From Nocardia sp. NBC_00416 (GTDB taxonomy: Bacteria; Actinomycetota; Actinomycetes; Mycobacteriales; Mycobacteriaceae), in NCBI RefSeq assembly GCF_036032445.1, contig NZ_CP107932.1:5458501-5522500 (forward strand): DNA of 64,000 nt. Reading direction: 5' to 3'. The notes below the pieces were generated by a model. It saw nothing but the letters and a program-made list of their open reading frames with translations, was not told the origin of the DNA and searched no databases. Shown here in pieces: positions 23,085 through 32,026 of the stretch. The translations under genes and the position numbers were made by a program. Numbering within the stretch: position 1 is the stretch's first letter; each line of letters opens with the position of its first letter.

Positions 23085-23515
23085 GCGGCGCGCCCGCGCC
23101 GGGCGGCGGCCGGCGGCCGCCCACCGATGCGGCCACCAGTGCGCGAATGTCGCGGCAGCGCCGTGCGCACACCGCGCCGGAGCTGGCGCTGCGCCGCGAA
23201 CTGCATCGGCGCGGGATCCGCTATTTCGTGGATCGCCCGCCCATCCGCGGGCAGCGCCGGCGCGCGGACCTGGTGTTTCCGCGGCGTCGGCTCGCGGTGT
23301 ATGTCGACGGTTGTTTCTGGCATCGCTGCCCGGACCATGCCACCGACCCCAAGAACAACGCCGCGTGGTGGGCCGAGAAACTGGCCGGCAATGTCGCGCG
23401 GGATCGGGCCACCGACGCCGCGCTGGTCGCGGCGGGCTGGCAGGTCATCCGGATCTGGGAGCACGAGGATCCGGCGCGCGCCGCCGACCGGGTGCAAACG
23501 GCGCTGGGCCGCTGA
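23081..23515 (+). CDS. vsr: Very short patch repair endonuclease
   Basis: 144 aa. RMSRQRRAHTAPELALRREL, RGIRYFVDRPPI, ADLVFPRRRLAVYVDGCFWHRCPDH and WQVIRIWEHED are the Vsr landmarks: the catalytic Asp of the PD-(D/E)XK-like core (ADLVFP), and the GCFWHRCP block with metal/zinc ligands. It nicks T:G mismatches created by deamination of 5-methylcytosine. It is translationally coupled to the methyltransferase, as in other Dcm-Vsr pairs. Confidence 0.93.
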   Translation: MSGAPAPGGGRRPPTDAATSARMSRQRRAHTAPELALRRELHRRGIRYFVDRPPIRGQRRRADLVFPRRRLAVYVDGCFWHRCPDHATDPKNNAAWWAEKLAGNVARDRATDAALVAAGWQVIRIWEHEDPARAADRVQTALGR

Positions 23516-23588
23516 TCCGGCGCACGCCGCGCCACCCGCTTTCGGAAACGCTCTGGGAGCCTTCCGTATCCGGAAGTAGTGTCGGTGC

Positions 23589-24308
23589 GTGCCCAGCGAT
23601 TTCATCGAACTGCTCGCGACGCGGATGCGTGACGTCACCGACGCGACCCGTGAACTGCTCGCCACCGTCGACACTCTGGACGACGCGGCCCTCGCCGACG
23701 CGTCGGCACTGCCGGGGTGGACCCGCGGCCACGTGCTGACCCATCTGTCCCGCAACGCGGACAGCCTGGTCAATCTGCTGCTGTGGGCGCATACCGGGGT
23801 CGAGACCCCGCAGTACGCCAGTCCGGCGCTGCGCGACTCCGATATCGAACTGGGCGCGCCGCGTCCGCTCACCGAACAGCGCGCCGACCTGGTGGAATCG
23901 GCCGACCGGCTCGCCGGGATGACCCGGGTGCTGTCCGCCGAGCAGTGGCGGACCGAGGTCCGGACCCGACAGGGCACTCCGCTGGAGGCGACCCGGATTC
24001 CGTGGATGCGACTGCACGAGGTGCTGATCCACCATGTGGACCTGGACGCCGGTTACACACCCGCGCAATGGCCGGCCGGTTTCGTCGCGGAGCTTCTCGT
24101 CGAGGCCGCCGTCGAGCTGGGTGGACGTCCGGGTGTGCGGCCCTTCGAGATCAGCGCGACCGATACCGGTTTCACCGCTGTCGTCGGGGCGGGTGAACCC
24201 GGGCAGGTCGTCACCGGCCCGGCCGCGGCGCTGCTGGCCTGGCTACTCGGGCGGGGTGCGGACGAAGCGTTGCCGCGTCCGCTGCCGGAGTTGCCCGCCT
24301 GGCGCTGA
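23589..24308 (+). CDS. Maleylpyruvate isomerase-family, mycothiol-dependent (MDMPI) enzyme
   Basis: 239 aa. The DinB/MDMPI N-terminal four-helix bundle shows TRELLATVDTLDDAAL, LPGWTRGHVLTHLSRNAD (metal His) and RLHEVLIHHVDLDAGYTP (two further metal His). The C-terminal MDMPI domain has TGPAAALLAWLLGRG, usual for sterol-carrier-like actinobacterial members. It transfers or isomerises using mycothiol; the actual substrate is unknown. GTG 23589 is the start. Not obviously linked to Dcm/Vsr. Followed by a strong terminator. Confidence 0.85.
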   Translation: MPSDFIELLATRMRDVTDATRELLATVDTLDDAALADASALPGWTRGHVLTHLSRNADSLVNLLLWAHTGVETPQYASPALRDSDIELGAPRPLTEQRADLVESADRLAGMTRVLSAEQWRTEVRTRQGTPLEATRIPWMRLHEVLIHHVDLDAGYTPAQWPAGFVAELLVEAAVELGGRPGVRPFEISATDTGFTAVVGAGEPGQVVTGPAAALLAWLLGRGADEALPRPLPELPAWR

Positions 24309-24328
24309 CGGCCGGCCCGCGAAAACAC

Positions 24329-24362
24329 AACCGGCCGGCGTCCCACAGGACGCCGGCCGGTT
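24329..24362. terminator. Bidirectional terminator
   Basis: AACCGGCCGGCGTCC / GGACGCCGGCCGGTT, a 15-bp perfect stem with a 4-base loop between the convergent MDMPI and MMPL genes, followed by TTCTTCG. Confidence 0.85.
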
Positions 24363-24380
24363 CTTCGTGTTACCGGTGGA

Positions 24381-26768
24381 TCAGACTCCGGCGGGTTCGG
24401 ACTCGACCGCCGCGGGCTTGGCGCGCTCCTGCATTTCGCGCACCTTCGTCCCCTCGACGTCGATATCCGGCAGGATCCGATCCAGCCAGGCAGGCATCCA
24501 CCAGGCCCATTTGCCCAGCAGCGCCAACAGCGACGGGATCAGCACCATACGAACCAGGAAGGCGTCGAAGAACACGCCCGCGGCCAGTGCGAAGCCCATG
24601 GACTTGGAGGTGATGTCGGGCGAGAGCATGAAGCCGCCGAAGACCGAGATCATGATGATCGCCGCCGCGGTCACCACGCGCGCTCCGTGGTGATAGCCGC
24701 TGACCATCGCTTCCTTCGGATCCTTGCCGTGCACGTATTCCTCGCGCATCCGGGTCACCAGGAACACCTGATAATCCATCGCCAGGCCGAACACCAGGCC
24801 GATCAGCATGATCGGCAGGAAGCTGATGATCGGATGGGTGTCCTTCACCAGACCGAAGGCGCCCTCCTGGAAGATCAGCACCGTGACGCCGAAGGTCGCG
24901 GCCATCGACAGCAGGAAGCCGAGCGCGGCGGTGAGCGGGACCAGGATGGACCGGAACACCAGCAGCAGCAGGATGAACGCGGCCGCCGCGACGATCGCCA
25001 GGTACGGGATGATGCTGGTCAGCAGGACGCTGTTCACATCCGCGTAGATGGCGGTCTGGCCGGTGATGCCGTACTCCATGCCGTACTGCGCTTGCAGCGC
25101 GGCTTCGGCGTCGCGGGCGTGTTCGACCAGATCCTGGGTTTCGGCGCTGTTCGGACCGGATTCGGGCACTACCTGGAACAGTGCCGCCTGCCCGTCCTGG
25201 CTGGGCTGCGCGACGCTGAGGTAGTCCACGCCCTCGTAGCCCGCCAGCTCGTCCCGCAGTGCGGTCAGCGCGGTGTCGCGCTGATCCTCGGGGGTTCCGG
25301 AGAGGTCGACCGCCACCACCAGGGCGCCGTTCTTGCCTTCGCCGAAGCCCTCGGTCTGCAGTTCGTAGGCCTTACGGACCGAGGAGTCCTCGGGCATGCT
25401 GTCGCCGCCGGGCAGTCCCAGGTTCAGCTGGGTGGCCGGGGCGGCGAGCGCGCCCAGCACGAGCGCGCTGGCGACCAGTGTCAGCACCGGGACCCGGGCG
25501 ATGAGCCGGGCGAAACGCATCCCGTTGGTGACCGAGTCGTCGTCCTCGGGGTCGTGCTGGGCCACCAGCGGCAGCTTCGGCTTGAACAGCGCCTTGCCCA
25601 GCGCCCCGAGCAGGGCGGGCATGAGGGTGATGGCGGCGAGCACGGCGAAGGCGGCGGCAATGGCGCCACCGACACCCATCGCGGTGAGGAAGGAGACGCC
25701 GACCACCGACAGGCCGAGCAGCGCGATCACGACGGTCAGCCCGGCGAACACCACGGCCGAACCCGCGGTGCCCACCGCGACGCCCGCGGCTTCCTCCGGC
25801 GAGTCCTGGACCACCAATTCGTGTTTGTACCGGGAGACGATGAACAGGGCGTAGTCGATGGACAACGCCAGACCGATCATCGAGGCCAGGATGGGGGTGA
25901 AGGTCGGAACCTCGGTCAGCGAGGTGCCGGTCAGCAGAAGCGCGCCCGCGCAGGCCACGCCGACGATGCCGGTGATGATCGGGACGAACGCCGCGACGAT
26001 GGCGCCGAAAGCGATGATCATCACGATCAGCGCGACCCCGATACCGATCATCTCGGACTGTCCGGATTCGGGCTGGGTCTGCGCGATGGCGCCGGTCAGC
26101 TCGACGGTCAGGCCCGCGTTGCGGCCCTCTTGCGCGATGGCTTCGGCGGCCTGCCGGTTCTCCTCGGTGACGTCGGAGAAGCTCGGCATCGTGAACTTCG
26201 CGTCGATCACCGCGACCGTTTGCGGCTTGTCCTCGTTCAGCACGTTCAGCGGTGCGCCGCCGCACAGGCCCTTGAACTCGGGGGAGTTCCGGCCGTCGAG
26301 GCAGTTCGGTTCCGGTGTCGGCGGGGCCTCACCGGGTTCGAGGTTCTTCGCGGCCTGTGCCTGCTCCTTGGCGGCTTCCTGGCTCGCGGGCATCATCGAG
26401 GTGGCCGTGACCGGGTTGACGATCTTCTCGCTGTGGTCGACGATGTCCAACTCGTTCAGCCGACCGACCATGGCGTCGAGCGCGGCTTTGTTGGGTTCGT
26501 CGGTGAGGGTGCCGTTCTGCGCGGCGACCACATAGGTGCCGTTGATGGCGTCGATGCTGAACATCGAGGCCATCTGCGGCATGTGCTCCTCGAGGATCGC
26601 GGTGGCCTTCTCCGACGGCAGGCCCGGCATCTCGAAGCTGTCCTGGAACGGTTTGGCCAGCGTGGCCGCCGCCCCACCGAGTAACACCACTATCAGTGCC
26701 CAGACGGGCAGCACTATCCATTTCCGGCGGAAAGCGAACTTTCCCCATCTGTACAGGAATACGGACAC
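24381..26768 (-). CDS. MMPL-family transporter
   Basis: 795 aa, RND/MMPL exporter. Start GTG 26768. TM1 is KWIVLPVWALIVVLLGG; a large extracytoplasmic loop follows (about residues 45-215). Then a five-helix sterol-sensing-like bundle (IGIGVALIVMIIAFGAIVAA...), with IGLALSIDYALFIVSRYKHE carrying the proton-relay Asp-Tyr pair. The second half repeats the plan, with IGLVFGLAMDYQVFLVTRMR. The C-terminus is cytoplasmic and charged. Such proteins export lipids or drugs in mycolata. It is divergent from a TetR regulator whose palindromic operator lies between. Confidence 0.92.
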   Translation of the reverse strand: MSVFLYRWGKFAFRRKWIVLPVWALIVVLLGGAAATLAKPFQDSFEMPGLPSEKATAILEEHMPQMASMFSIDAINGTYVVAAQNGTLTDEPNKAALDAMVGRLNELDIVDHSEKIVNPVTATSMMPASQEAAKEQAQAAKNLEPGEAPPTPEPNCLDGRNSPEFKGLCGGAPLNVLNEDKPQTVAVIDAKFTMPSFSDVTEENRQAAEAIAQEGRNAGLTVELTGAIAQTQPESGQSEMIGIGVALIVMIIAFGAIVAAFVPIITGIVGVACAGALLLTGTSLTEVPTFTPILASMIGLALSIDYALFIVSRYKHELVVQDSPEEAAGVAVGTAGSAVVFAGLTVVIALLGLSVVGVSFLTAMGVGGAIAAAFAVLAAITLMPALLGALGKALFKPKLPLVAQHDPEDDDSVTNGMRFARLIARVPVLTLVASALVLGALAAPATQLNLGLPGGDSMPEDSSVRKAYELQTEGFGEGKNGALVVAVDLSGTPEDQRDTALTALRDELAGYEGVDYLSVAQPSQDGQAALFQVVPESGPNSAETQDLVEHARDAEAALQAQYGMEYGITGQTAIYADVNSVLLTSIIPYLAIVAAAAFILLLLVFRSILVPLTAALGFLLSMAATFGVTVLIFQEGAFGLVKDTHPIISFLPIMLIGLVFGLAMDYQVFLVTRMREEYVHGKDPKEAMVSGYHHGARVVTAAAIIMISVFGGFMLSPDITSKSMGFALAAGVFFDAFLVRMVLIPSLLALLGKWAWWMPAWLDRILPDIDVEGTKVREMQERAKPAAVESEPAGV

Positions 26769-26926
26769 GAGGGATTTCTCCTAGCGAGGCCGGGACGGTT
26801 TCGGTCATATCTGCTGTGACGAGCTGACGGCCGACGTCGCTATTGCGGACCGGACTGTGCGGGCGAAGTGCTTCGTCGCATGCCCCGAGTCGGTGGATCC
26901 GCCTACACGGTGGACGCCATGTTTAT

Positions 26927-26940
26927 CTACCGTACGGTAG
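26927..26940. promoter_or_regulatory. TetR operator, MMPL/TetR divergent promoter
   Basis: CTACCGTACGGTAG, a perfect 14-bp palindrome of a type often bound by TetR repressors, 86 bp before the TetR start and 158 bp before the MMPL start. A partial half-site (GTAGGCTACC) follows at 26941-26950. Predicted to autoregulate and repress the transporter. Confidence 0.75.
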
Positions 26941-27026
26941 GTAGGCTACCGGGAGGTTAAGTGGAGGAACAAACTCGACTTCCGCTGTCGGCCGGACACG
27001 TCACCGGGAGAACGAGAGGACCGAGC

Positions 27027-27617
27027 ATGGCGAATCGGAAAGCTGACGACCACGTTACCGCAGGTCGTGACACCAAGCAGGCCATCCTTGACGCCGCCGT
27101 ACGCCTCTTCGTGGCCAAGGGGTTCGAGCAGACGAGCCTGCGCGAGATCGCCGATGCGGTCGGAATCACAAAGCCGTCGCTCTACTATCACCACGCGTCC
27201 AAGCTCCAACTGCTCGTCGCGATCATCGATCCGCTCCTCGACGACCTGCGTGCCCTCGCCGACGAGGTCGAGGAGCTGACTCCGGACGCGGACGGCCGCC
27301 GCGCGGTCCTGCGGGCCTACATTCACACCATGATCCGGCACCGGGACGCCGGCGAGATGATGGTGCGCAACGCGGTCCCGATCATCAATGCCCTGGCCGA
27401 CCAGTACCCGGTGATCGTCGAAGGCAACAAGGCGCTGCGCAACTGGCTCGCCGGGCCCGACGCCACCGCGGTGCGGCTGCTGCGCGCCAGCGCGGCCATG
27501 GAAATCATGACCGTCGCGCTGATTTCGAACGAGGTGGCGCCGGGCGCGGGGGATGATGTGGTGGAGTCGACGCTGCTCGACGCGGCGATCGCGGCTCTGC
27601 AACCGGACGCGGACTAG
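27027..27617 (+). CDS. TetR-family regulator of the divergent MMPL gene
   Basis: 196 aa from ATG 27027 (GAGAGG seven bases upstream); further in-frame sequence to 26961 overlaps the operator region and is not used. HTH: TKQAILDAAVRLFVAKGFEQ, TSLREIADAVGITKPSLYYHHASK. The C-terminal ligand domain is helical (RRAVLRAYIHTMIRHRDAGE). Probably senses a substrate of the MMPL exporter. Confidence 0.9.
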   Translation: MANRKADDHVTAGRDTKQAILDAAVRLFVAKGFEQTSLREIADAVGITKPSLYYHHASKLQLLVAIIDPLLDDLRALADEVEELTPDADGRRAVLRAYIHTMIRHRDAGEMMVRNAVPIINALADQYPVIVEGNKALRNWLAGPDATAVRLLRASAAMEIMTVALISNEVAPGAGDDVVESTLLDAAIAALQPDAD

Positions 27618-27666
27618 ATTTGTCCCGTTACGGTGCCCACGGCACAGCGGAAAGGTCAGGTCAGTC

Positions 27667-28221
27667 GTGCACATCACCGCGAAGGTGGATCATGCCGTGC
27701 GGACGCTGCTCGAGATCACGGCATCCGATCAGGCTGTCGCGGTGAAGGCGGAATCGATCGCGGCGGCTCAGCGGATACCGCCCAAAGTGCTGGAGAGCGT
27801 CCTGGCCGAACTGCGCCGGGCCGGTCTGGTGACGAGCCGGCGCGGGCCCGACGGCGGTTACCGGCTGGCCCGCCCGGCCGCTGAGATCTCGATCGCCGAC
27901 GTCATCCGCGCGCTCGAGGGCCCGCTCGCCTCGGTACGCGGACTCCGGCCCGAGGATGTCCAGTACCCGGGGCCGGCCGAACCGCTGCAGCAGGTATGGA
28001 TCGCCCTGCGCGTGAACCTGCGGACGGTGCTGGAGAACGTGAGCCTGGCCGATATCGCCGCCGACGGCCTGCCGGAATTCATCGGCTCGCTCACCGCCGA
28101 CCCCGGCGCCTGGGCCCGCCGTGAACCAGGTGCCGAAGGCGGTCCGCCGCACCGTCCCGACCCTGGGAAAATTCTGGGGCGGCCCGGAGGCGCAGACGGT
28201 AGCGTTCGATCATCATGCTGA
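27667..28221 (+). CDS. Rrf2-family transcriptional regulator
   Basis: 184 aa from GTG 27667. The winged helix is clear: AKVDHAVRTLLEITASDQA, ESIAAAQRIPPKVLESVLAE, LRRAGLVTSRRGPDGGYRLA, then the dimer helix ADVIRALEGPLASVRGL. The three Cys that bind an Fe-S cluster in IscR/NsrR are absent, so it does not sense through a cluster. The end overlaps the start of the ABC exporter gene by 7 bp, so it is the first gene of the exporter operon and probably its regulator. Confidence 0.87.
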   Translation: MHITAKVDHAVRTLLEITASDQAVAVKAESIAAAQRIPPKVLESVLAELRRAGLVTSRRGPDGGYRLARPAAEISIADVIRALEGPLASVRGLRPEDVQYPGPAEPLQQVWIALRVNLRTVLENVSLADIAADGLPEFIGSLTADPGAWARREPGAEGGPPHRPDPGKILGRPGGADGSVRSSC

Positions 28222-29948
28222 TCCGACTGCTCCGTGGTTTCCTGGTCCCGTACCGGAAACAGTTGACCGGGATCGTGGTGCTGCAACTGATCTCGGTGAT
28301 CGCGATGCTGTACCTGCCCACCCTGAACGCCGACCTTATCGACGAGGGCGTCACCAAGGGCGATATCGGCTACATCTGGACCGCCGGTCTGCGGATGCTG
28401 CTGGTGTCCGGGGTGCAGATCGTCGCCTCCGCGTCCTCGGTTTTCCTGGCCGCCCAGGCCGCCATGAGCGCCGGCCGCGACCTGCGCGGCGCACTGCTGC
28501 ACCGGGTGGGCACCTTCTCGGCGCGGGAGGTCGGGGTGTTCGGGGCGCCCTCGCTGATCACCCGCAACACCAACGACGTGCAGCAGGTCCAGTTGCTGAT
28601 CGTCATGGCCTCGACCGTCGCGGTGATGGCGCCGATCATGTGCGTCGGCGGCATCGTGATGGCGCTGCGCGAAGACCTGGGCCTGTCCTGGCTGCTGCTG
28701 ATCGCGGTACCGGCCCTGGCGCTGAGTATGGGGCTCATCATCGCCCGGATGGTGCCCGCGTTCCGGCAGATGCAGGCCAGGCTCGACGAGGTCAACCGGG
28801 TGCTGCGCGAGCAGATCACCGGTATCCGCGTGGTGCGCGCCTTCGTCCGCGAGCCGCTGGAGACGTGGCGGTTCGGCGTGGCCAACACCGATCTCACCGA
28901 TGTCTCGTTGCGGGTGGGCCGATTGATGGCGCTCATGTTCCCGACGGTCATGCTGATCAGCAACGTCACCTCGGTGGGAGTCATCTGGTTCGGCGGTAAG
29001 GCGATCGACGCCGGGGAGATGCAGATCGGATCGCTGACCGCCCTGCTCTCCTACATCATGCAGATCCTGATGGCCGTCATGATGGCCTCGTTCCTGGCCA
29101 TGATGGCTCCGCGCGCGGCGGTCTCGGCCGACCGGATCAGCGAGGTGCTCGACACCGAATCGTCGGTGCGTTCACCGGCGCAGCCGCGTACCTTCCAGAG
29201 CGACCCGGCCGAGGTGCGGGTGCGCGCCGCCGCGTTCAGTTTCCCGGGCGCCGAGAAGCCGGTGCTGTGCCGTATCGATTTCCGGGTGCGGCCGGGGCAG
29301 ACCACCGCGATCGTCGGCTCCACCGGATCGGGCAAGACCACCCTGCTGAACCTGATCCCGCGACTCATGGACGTCACCGAGGGCTCGATCGAACTCGGCG
29401 GTACCGATGTACGCGAACTCGACCTGAACGAACTGCGCACCCAGATCGGCCTGGTACCGCAGAAGGCGTACCTGTTCTCGGGCACGGTGGCGAGCAACCT
29501 GCGCTACGGCGACCCGGAGGCCACCGACGAGGAACTGTGGCGCTGCCTGGAGATCGCCCAGGCCGCCGACTTCGTGCGGGCCATGCCGCAGGGGCTCGAA
29601 ACACCGGTCGCGCAGGGCGGGACCACGGTATCGGGCGGCCAGCGGCAGCGGCTCGCCATCGCGCGGGCGCTGGTCCGCGCACCGCGGGTGTACCTGTTCG
29701 ATGACTCGTTCTCCGCCCTCGACGTGGCCACCGACGCGCGCCTGCGCGCGGCCCTGCGGCCGGTCACCGCGGACGCCGCGGTGATCATCGTGGCCCAGCG
29801 GATCACCACCATCCGCGACGCCGACCAGATCGTGGTGCTCGAGGACGGCGAGATGGCCGGTATCGGTACCCACGAGGAACTGCTGCGCGACTGTGCGGAA
29901 TACCGGGAGATCGTCGAATCGCAGCTGAGCGTGGAGGAGGCTCGATGA
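28215..29948 (+). CDS. ABC exporter subunit A (degenerate catalytic site)
   Basis: 577 aa: six-helix membrane domain (residues 1-320; VVLQLISVIAMLYL, LLIAVPALALSMGLI) fused to an ABC ATPase. Walker A GSTGSGKTT, Q-loop LVPQKAYLFSG, signature VSGGQRQR, Walker B VYLFDDSFSALD. The residue after the Walker B Asp, normally Glu, is Asp here. This is typical of one half of a heterodimeric exporter. It overlaps the next subunit gene by 4 bp (ATGA), so the two assemble together. Substrate unknown; drug or lipid export is the family norm. Confidence 0.9.
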   Translation: MLIRLLRGFLVPYRKQLTGIVVLQLISVIAMLYLPTLNADLIDEGVTKGDIGYIWTAGLRMLLVSGVQIVASASSVFLAAQAAMSAGRDLRGALLHRVGTFSAREVGVFGAPSLITRNTNDVQQVQLLIVMASTVAVMAPIMCVGGIVMALREDLGLSWLLLIAVPALALSMGLIIARMVPAFRQMQARLDEVNRVLREQITGIRVVRAFVREPLETWRFGVANTDLTDVSLRVGRLMALMFPTVMLISNVTSVGVIWFGGKAIDAGEMQIGSLTALLSYIMQILMAVMMASFLAMMAPRAAVSADRISEVLDTESSVRSPAQPRTFQSDPAEVRVRAAAFSFPGAEKPVLCRIDFRVRPGQTTAIVGSTGSGKTTLLNLIPRLMDVTEGSIELGGTDVRELDLNELRTQIGLVPQKAYLFSGTVASNLRYGDPEATDEELWRCLEIAQAADFVRAMPQGLETPVAQGGTTVSGGQRQRLAIARALVRAPRVYLFDDSFSALDVATDARLRAALRPVTADAAVIIVAQRITTIRDADQIVVLEDGEMAGIGTHEELLRDCAEYREIVESQLSVEEAR

Positions 29949-31855
29949 GGCCCGGTATGCCGACGGGAGCCCCCGACGCGAAACCGAGATCTTTCACACC
30001 GTCACTGAAAAAGCTGGTGGGGCGGCTCGCGCCGGAACGAATGCTGGTGGGCGTGATCATCGCGCTGGGCATCGTCTCGGTGGTGCTGAACATCGCCGGC
30101 CCCTACCTGCTCGGCAAGGCCACGAACCTGATCTTCGACGGTGTCGTCGGCCGGCAGCTGCCGGCGGGGGTGACCAAAGCGGAAGCGATCGCCGGACTGC
30201 GGGCCCAAGGGCAGAACACCATGGCCGACATGCTGTCGGCGATGGAGGTCGTACCCGGTGTCGGGGTCGACTTCAGCGCCGTCGGCCGCGTGCTGATCGT
30301 GGTGCTCGCGCTGTACCTGGGCGCGGCCCTGTTCGGCTGGTTGCAGGCCTTCCTGCTCAACGACGTGATCAACCGCGTGATCAAGCGGCTGCGCTCCGAC
30401 GTCGAGGACAAGATTCACCGGCTGCCGCTGAGCTACTTCGATTCCGCGCCCCGCGGGGACGTGCTCAGCCGGGTCACCAACGATGTGGACAATGTCTCGC
30501 AGAGCCTGCAGCAGACCATGAGCCAGCTGCTGGTCTCGGTGCTCACCGTGATCGGCATTCTCGGGATGATGTTCTGGATCTCGTGGCTGCTGGCGCTGGT
30601 CGCGCTGCTGACAGTGCCCGCGGTGATCGTGGTGACCGCGCAGATCGCCAAACGGTCCAAACCGCATTTCGTGAACCAGTGGAAGTACACCGGTCTGGTG
30701 AACGCGCAGGTCGAAGAGGCCTACACCGGGCACGAGGTGGTCACCGCGTTCGGCCGCGGCAAGCAGGTCGGCGCCGAGTTCGACGAGCGCAACGACCGTC
30801 TGTACCAGTCGAGCTTCAAAGCGCAGTTCATCTCCGGGCTGATCATGCCGGCCTCGATGTTCCTCGGGAACGTGAACTACGTGCTGGTCGCCCTGATCGG
30901 TGGACTGCGCGTCGCCTCCGGCCAGCTGTCGCTGGGCGAGGTGCAGGCGTTCATCCAGTATTCGCGCCAGTTCAGCCAGCCGCTGACCCAGATCGGCGCC
31001 ATGGCCAATCTGCTGCAGTCCGGGGTCGCCTCGGCGGAACGGATCTTCGACATCCTGGACGCCCCCGAGCAGAGCCCGGATCCGGCGCGGCAGATCACCC
31101 GTCCGCCCGAGCGGGGTGAGGTCGCGTTCGACGCCGTCTCCTTCCGGTACGAACCGGAGAAACCGGTGATCGAAGAGCTCTCGCTGGTCGCCGAACCGGG
31201 GCATGTCGTCGCGATCGTGGGACCGACCGGAGCCGGCAAGACCACGCTGGTCAACCTGCTGCTGCGTTTCTACGAACTGGACTCCGGCGCCATCACCATC
31301 GACGGAATCGACATCACCGCACTCAGCCGCGAACAGCTGCGCTCCCGTATCGGGATGGTGTTGCAGGACACCTGGCTGTTCAAGGGCACCATCCGGGAGA
31401 ACATCGCCTACGGCGATCCCGAGGCGAGCGAGGACGAGATCCTCACCGCCGCTCGAGCGGCCTACGTGGACCGGTTCGTGCACGCGCTGCCGGACGGTTA
31501 CGACACCGTGATCGACGAAGAGGGCACCGGGGTGAGCGCCGGCGAAAAACAGCTCATCACCATCGCCCGCGCCTTCCTGTCCAAACCCGCCATCCTGGTG
31601 CTGGACGAGGCCACGAGTTCAGTGGACACCCGCACCGAACTGCTGGTGCAACAGGCCACCGCCGAACTGCGCCGCGACCGGACCAGTTTCGTCATCGCGC
31701 ACCGCCTGTCCACCATCCGCGACGCGGACCTGATCGTGGTGATGGAAGCGGGCCGGATCGTGGAGACCGGAACCCACGAGGGTCTGCTGGAGCAGCAGGG
31801 AGCGTACTACCGGCTCTACAGCGCACAGTTCGCGGCGGCCGCAGTGGAGGCCTGA
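29945..31855 (+). CDS. ABC exporter subunit B (catalytic)
   Basis: 636 aa: a cytoplasmic N-terminus, a six-helix membrane domain with an extended extracellular insertion (about residues 70-110), then an ATPase. Walker A GPTGAGKTT, Q-loop MVLQDTWLFKG, Walker B ILVLDEATSSVDTR with catalytic Glu. Its signature VSAGEKQLIT departs from SGGQ. Together with the Asp in subunit A, this forms one degenerate site (A Walker motifs with B signature) and one canonical site, as in TM287/288-type exporters. Confidence 0.9.
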   Translation: MRPGMPTGAPDAKPRSFTPSLKKLVGRLAPERMLVGVIIALGIVSVVLNIAGPYLLGKATNLIFDGVVGRQLPAGVTKAEAIAGLRAQGQNTMADMLSAMEVVPGVGVDFSAVGRVLIVVLALYLGAALFGWLQAFLLNDVINRVIKRLRSDVEDKIHRLPLSYFDSAPRGDVLSRVTNDVDNVSQSLQQTMSQLLVSVLTVIGILGMMFWISWLLALVALLTVPAVIVVTAQIAKRSKPHFVNQWKYTGLVNAQVEEAYTGHEVVTAFGRGKQVGAEFDERNDRLYQSSFKAQFISGLIMPASMFLGNVNYVLVALIGGLRVASGQLSLGEVQAFIQYSRQFSQPLTQIGAMANLLQSGVASAERIFDILDAPEQSPDPARQITRPPERGEVAFDAVSFRYEPEKPVIEELSLVAEPGHVVAIVGPTGAGKTTLVNLLLRFYELDSGAITIDGIDITALSREQLRSRIGMVLQDTWLFKGTIRENIAYGDPEASEDEILTAARAAYVDRFVHALPDGYDTVIDEEGTGVSAGEKQLITIARAFLSKPAILVLDEATSSVDTRTELLVQQATAELRRDRTSFVIAHRLSTIRDADLIVVMEAGRIVETGTHEGLLEQQGAYYRLYSAQFAAAAVEA

Positions 31856-31860
31856 CCCGG

Positions 31861-32008
31861 CATGAGCGAGTCGGGCCCGGAGGCGGCAGCGAAGCGTAAC
31901 CATGCAGGGCCCTCGCTCATGCCGATGGACACAGCATGAGCGAGTCGGGCCCGGAGGCGGCAGCGAAGCGTAACCATGCAGGGCCCTCGCTCATGCCGAT
32001 GGACACGG
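31861..32008. repeat. Two tandem 74-bp palindromic repeats
   Basis: 31861-31934 and 31935-32008 differ at only one position (ACAG against ACGG at the end). Each unit opens with CATGAGCGAGTC-GGGCCC and closes with GGGCCC-TCGCTCATG, so it can fold into a long hairpin. The core GGGCCCGGAGGCGGCAGC recurs in altered form between fadA and fadB (60426-60487). Sited between the ABC operon and tgt; may act as a terminator. Confidence 0.85.
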
Positions 32009-32026
32009 CCTGAGAGGATGTCCGGC

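Noticed and set aside
24687..26684. 665-codon open frame on the plus strand, antisense to the MMPL gene
   Set aside because: Composition of repeated H, D, R, G, Q typical of antisense reading; the MMPL protein is complete.
30002..31483. 493-codon open frame antisense to ABC subunit B
   Set aside because: No recognisable domain; mirror of a well-conserved ATPase gene.
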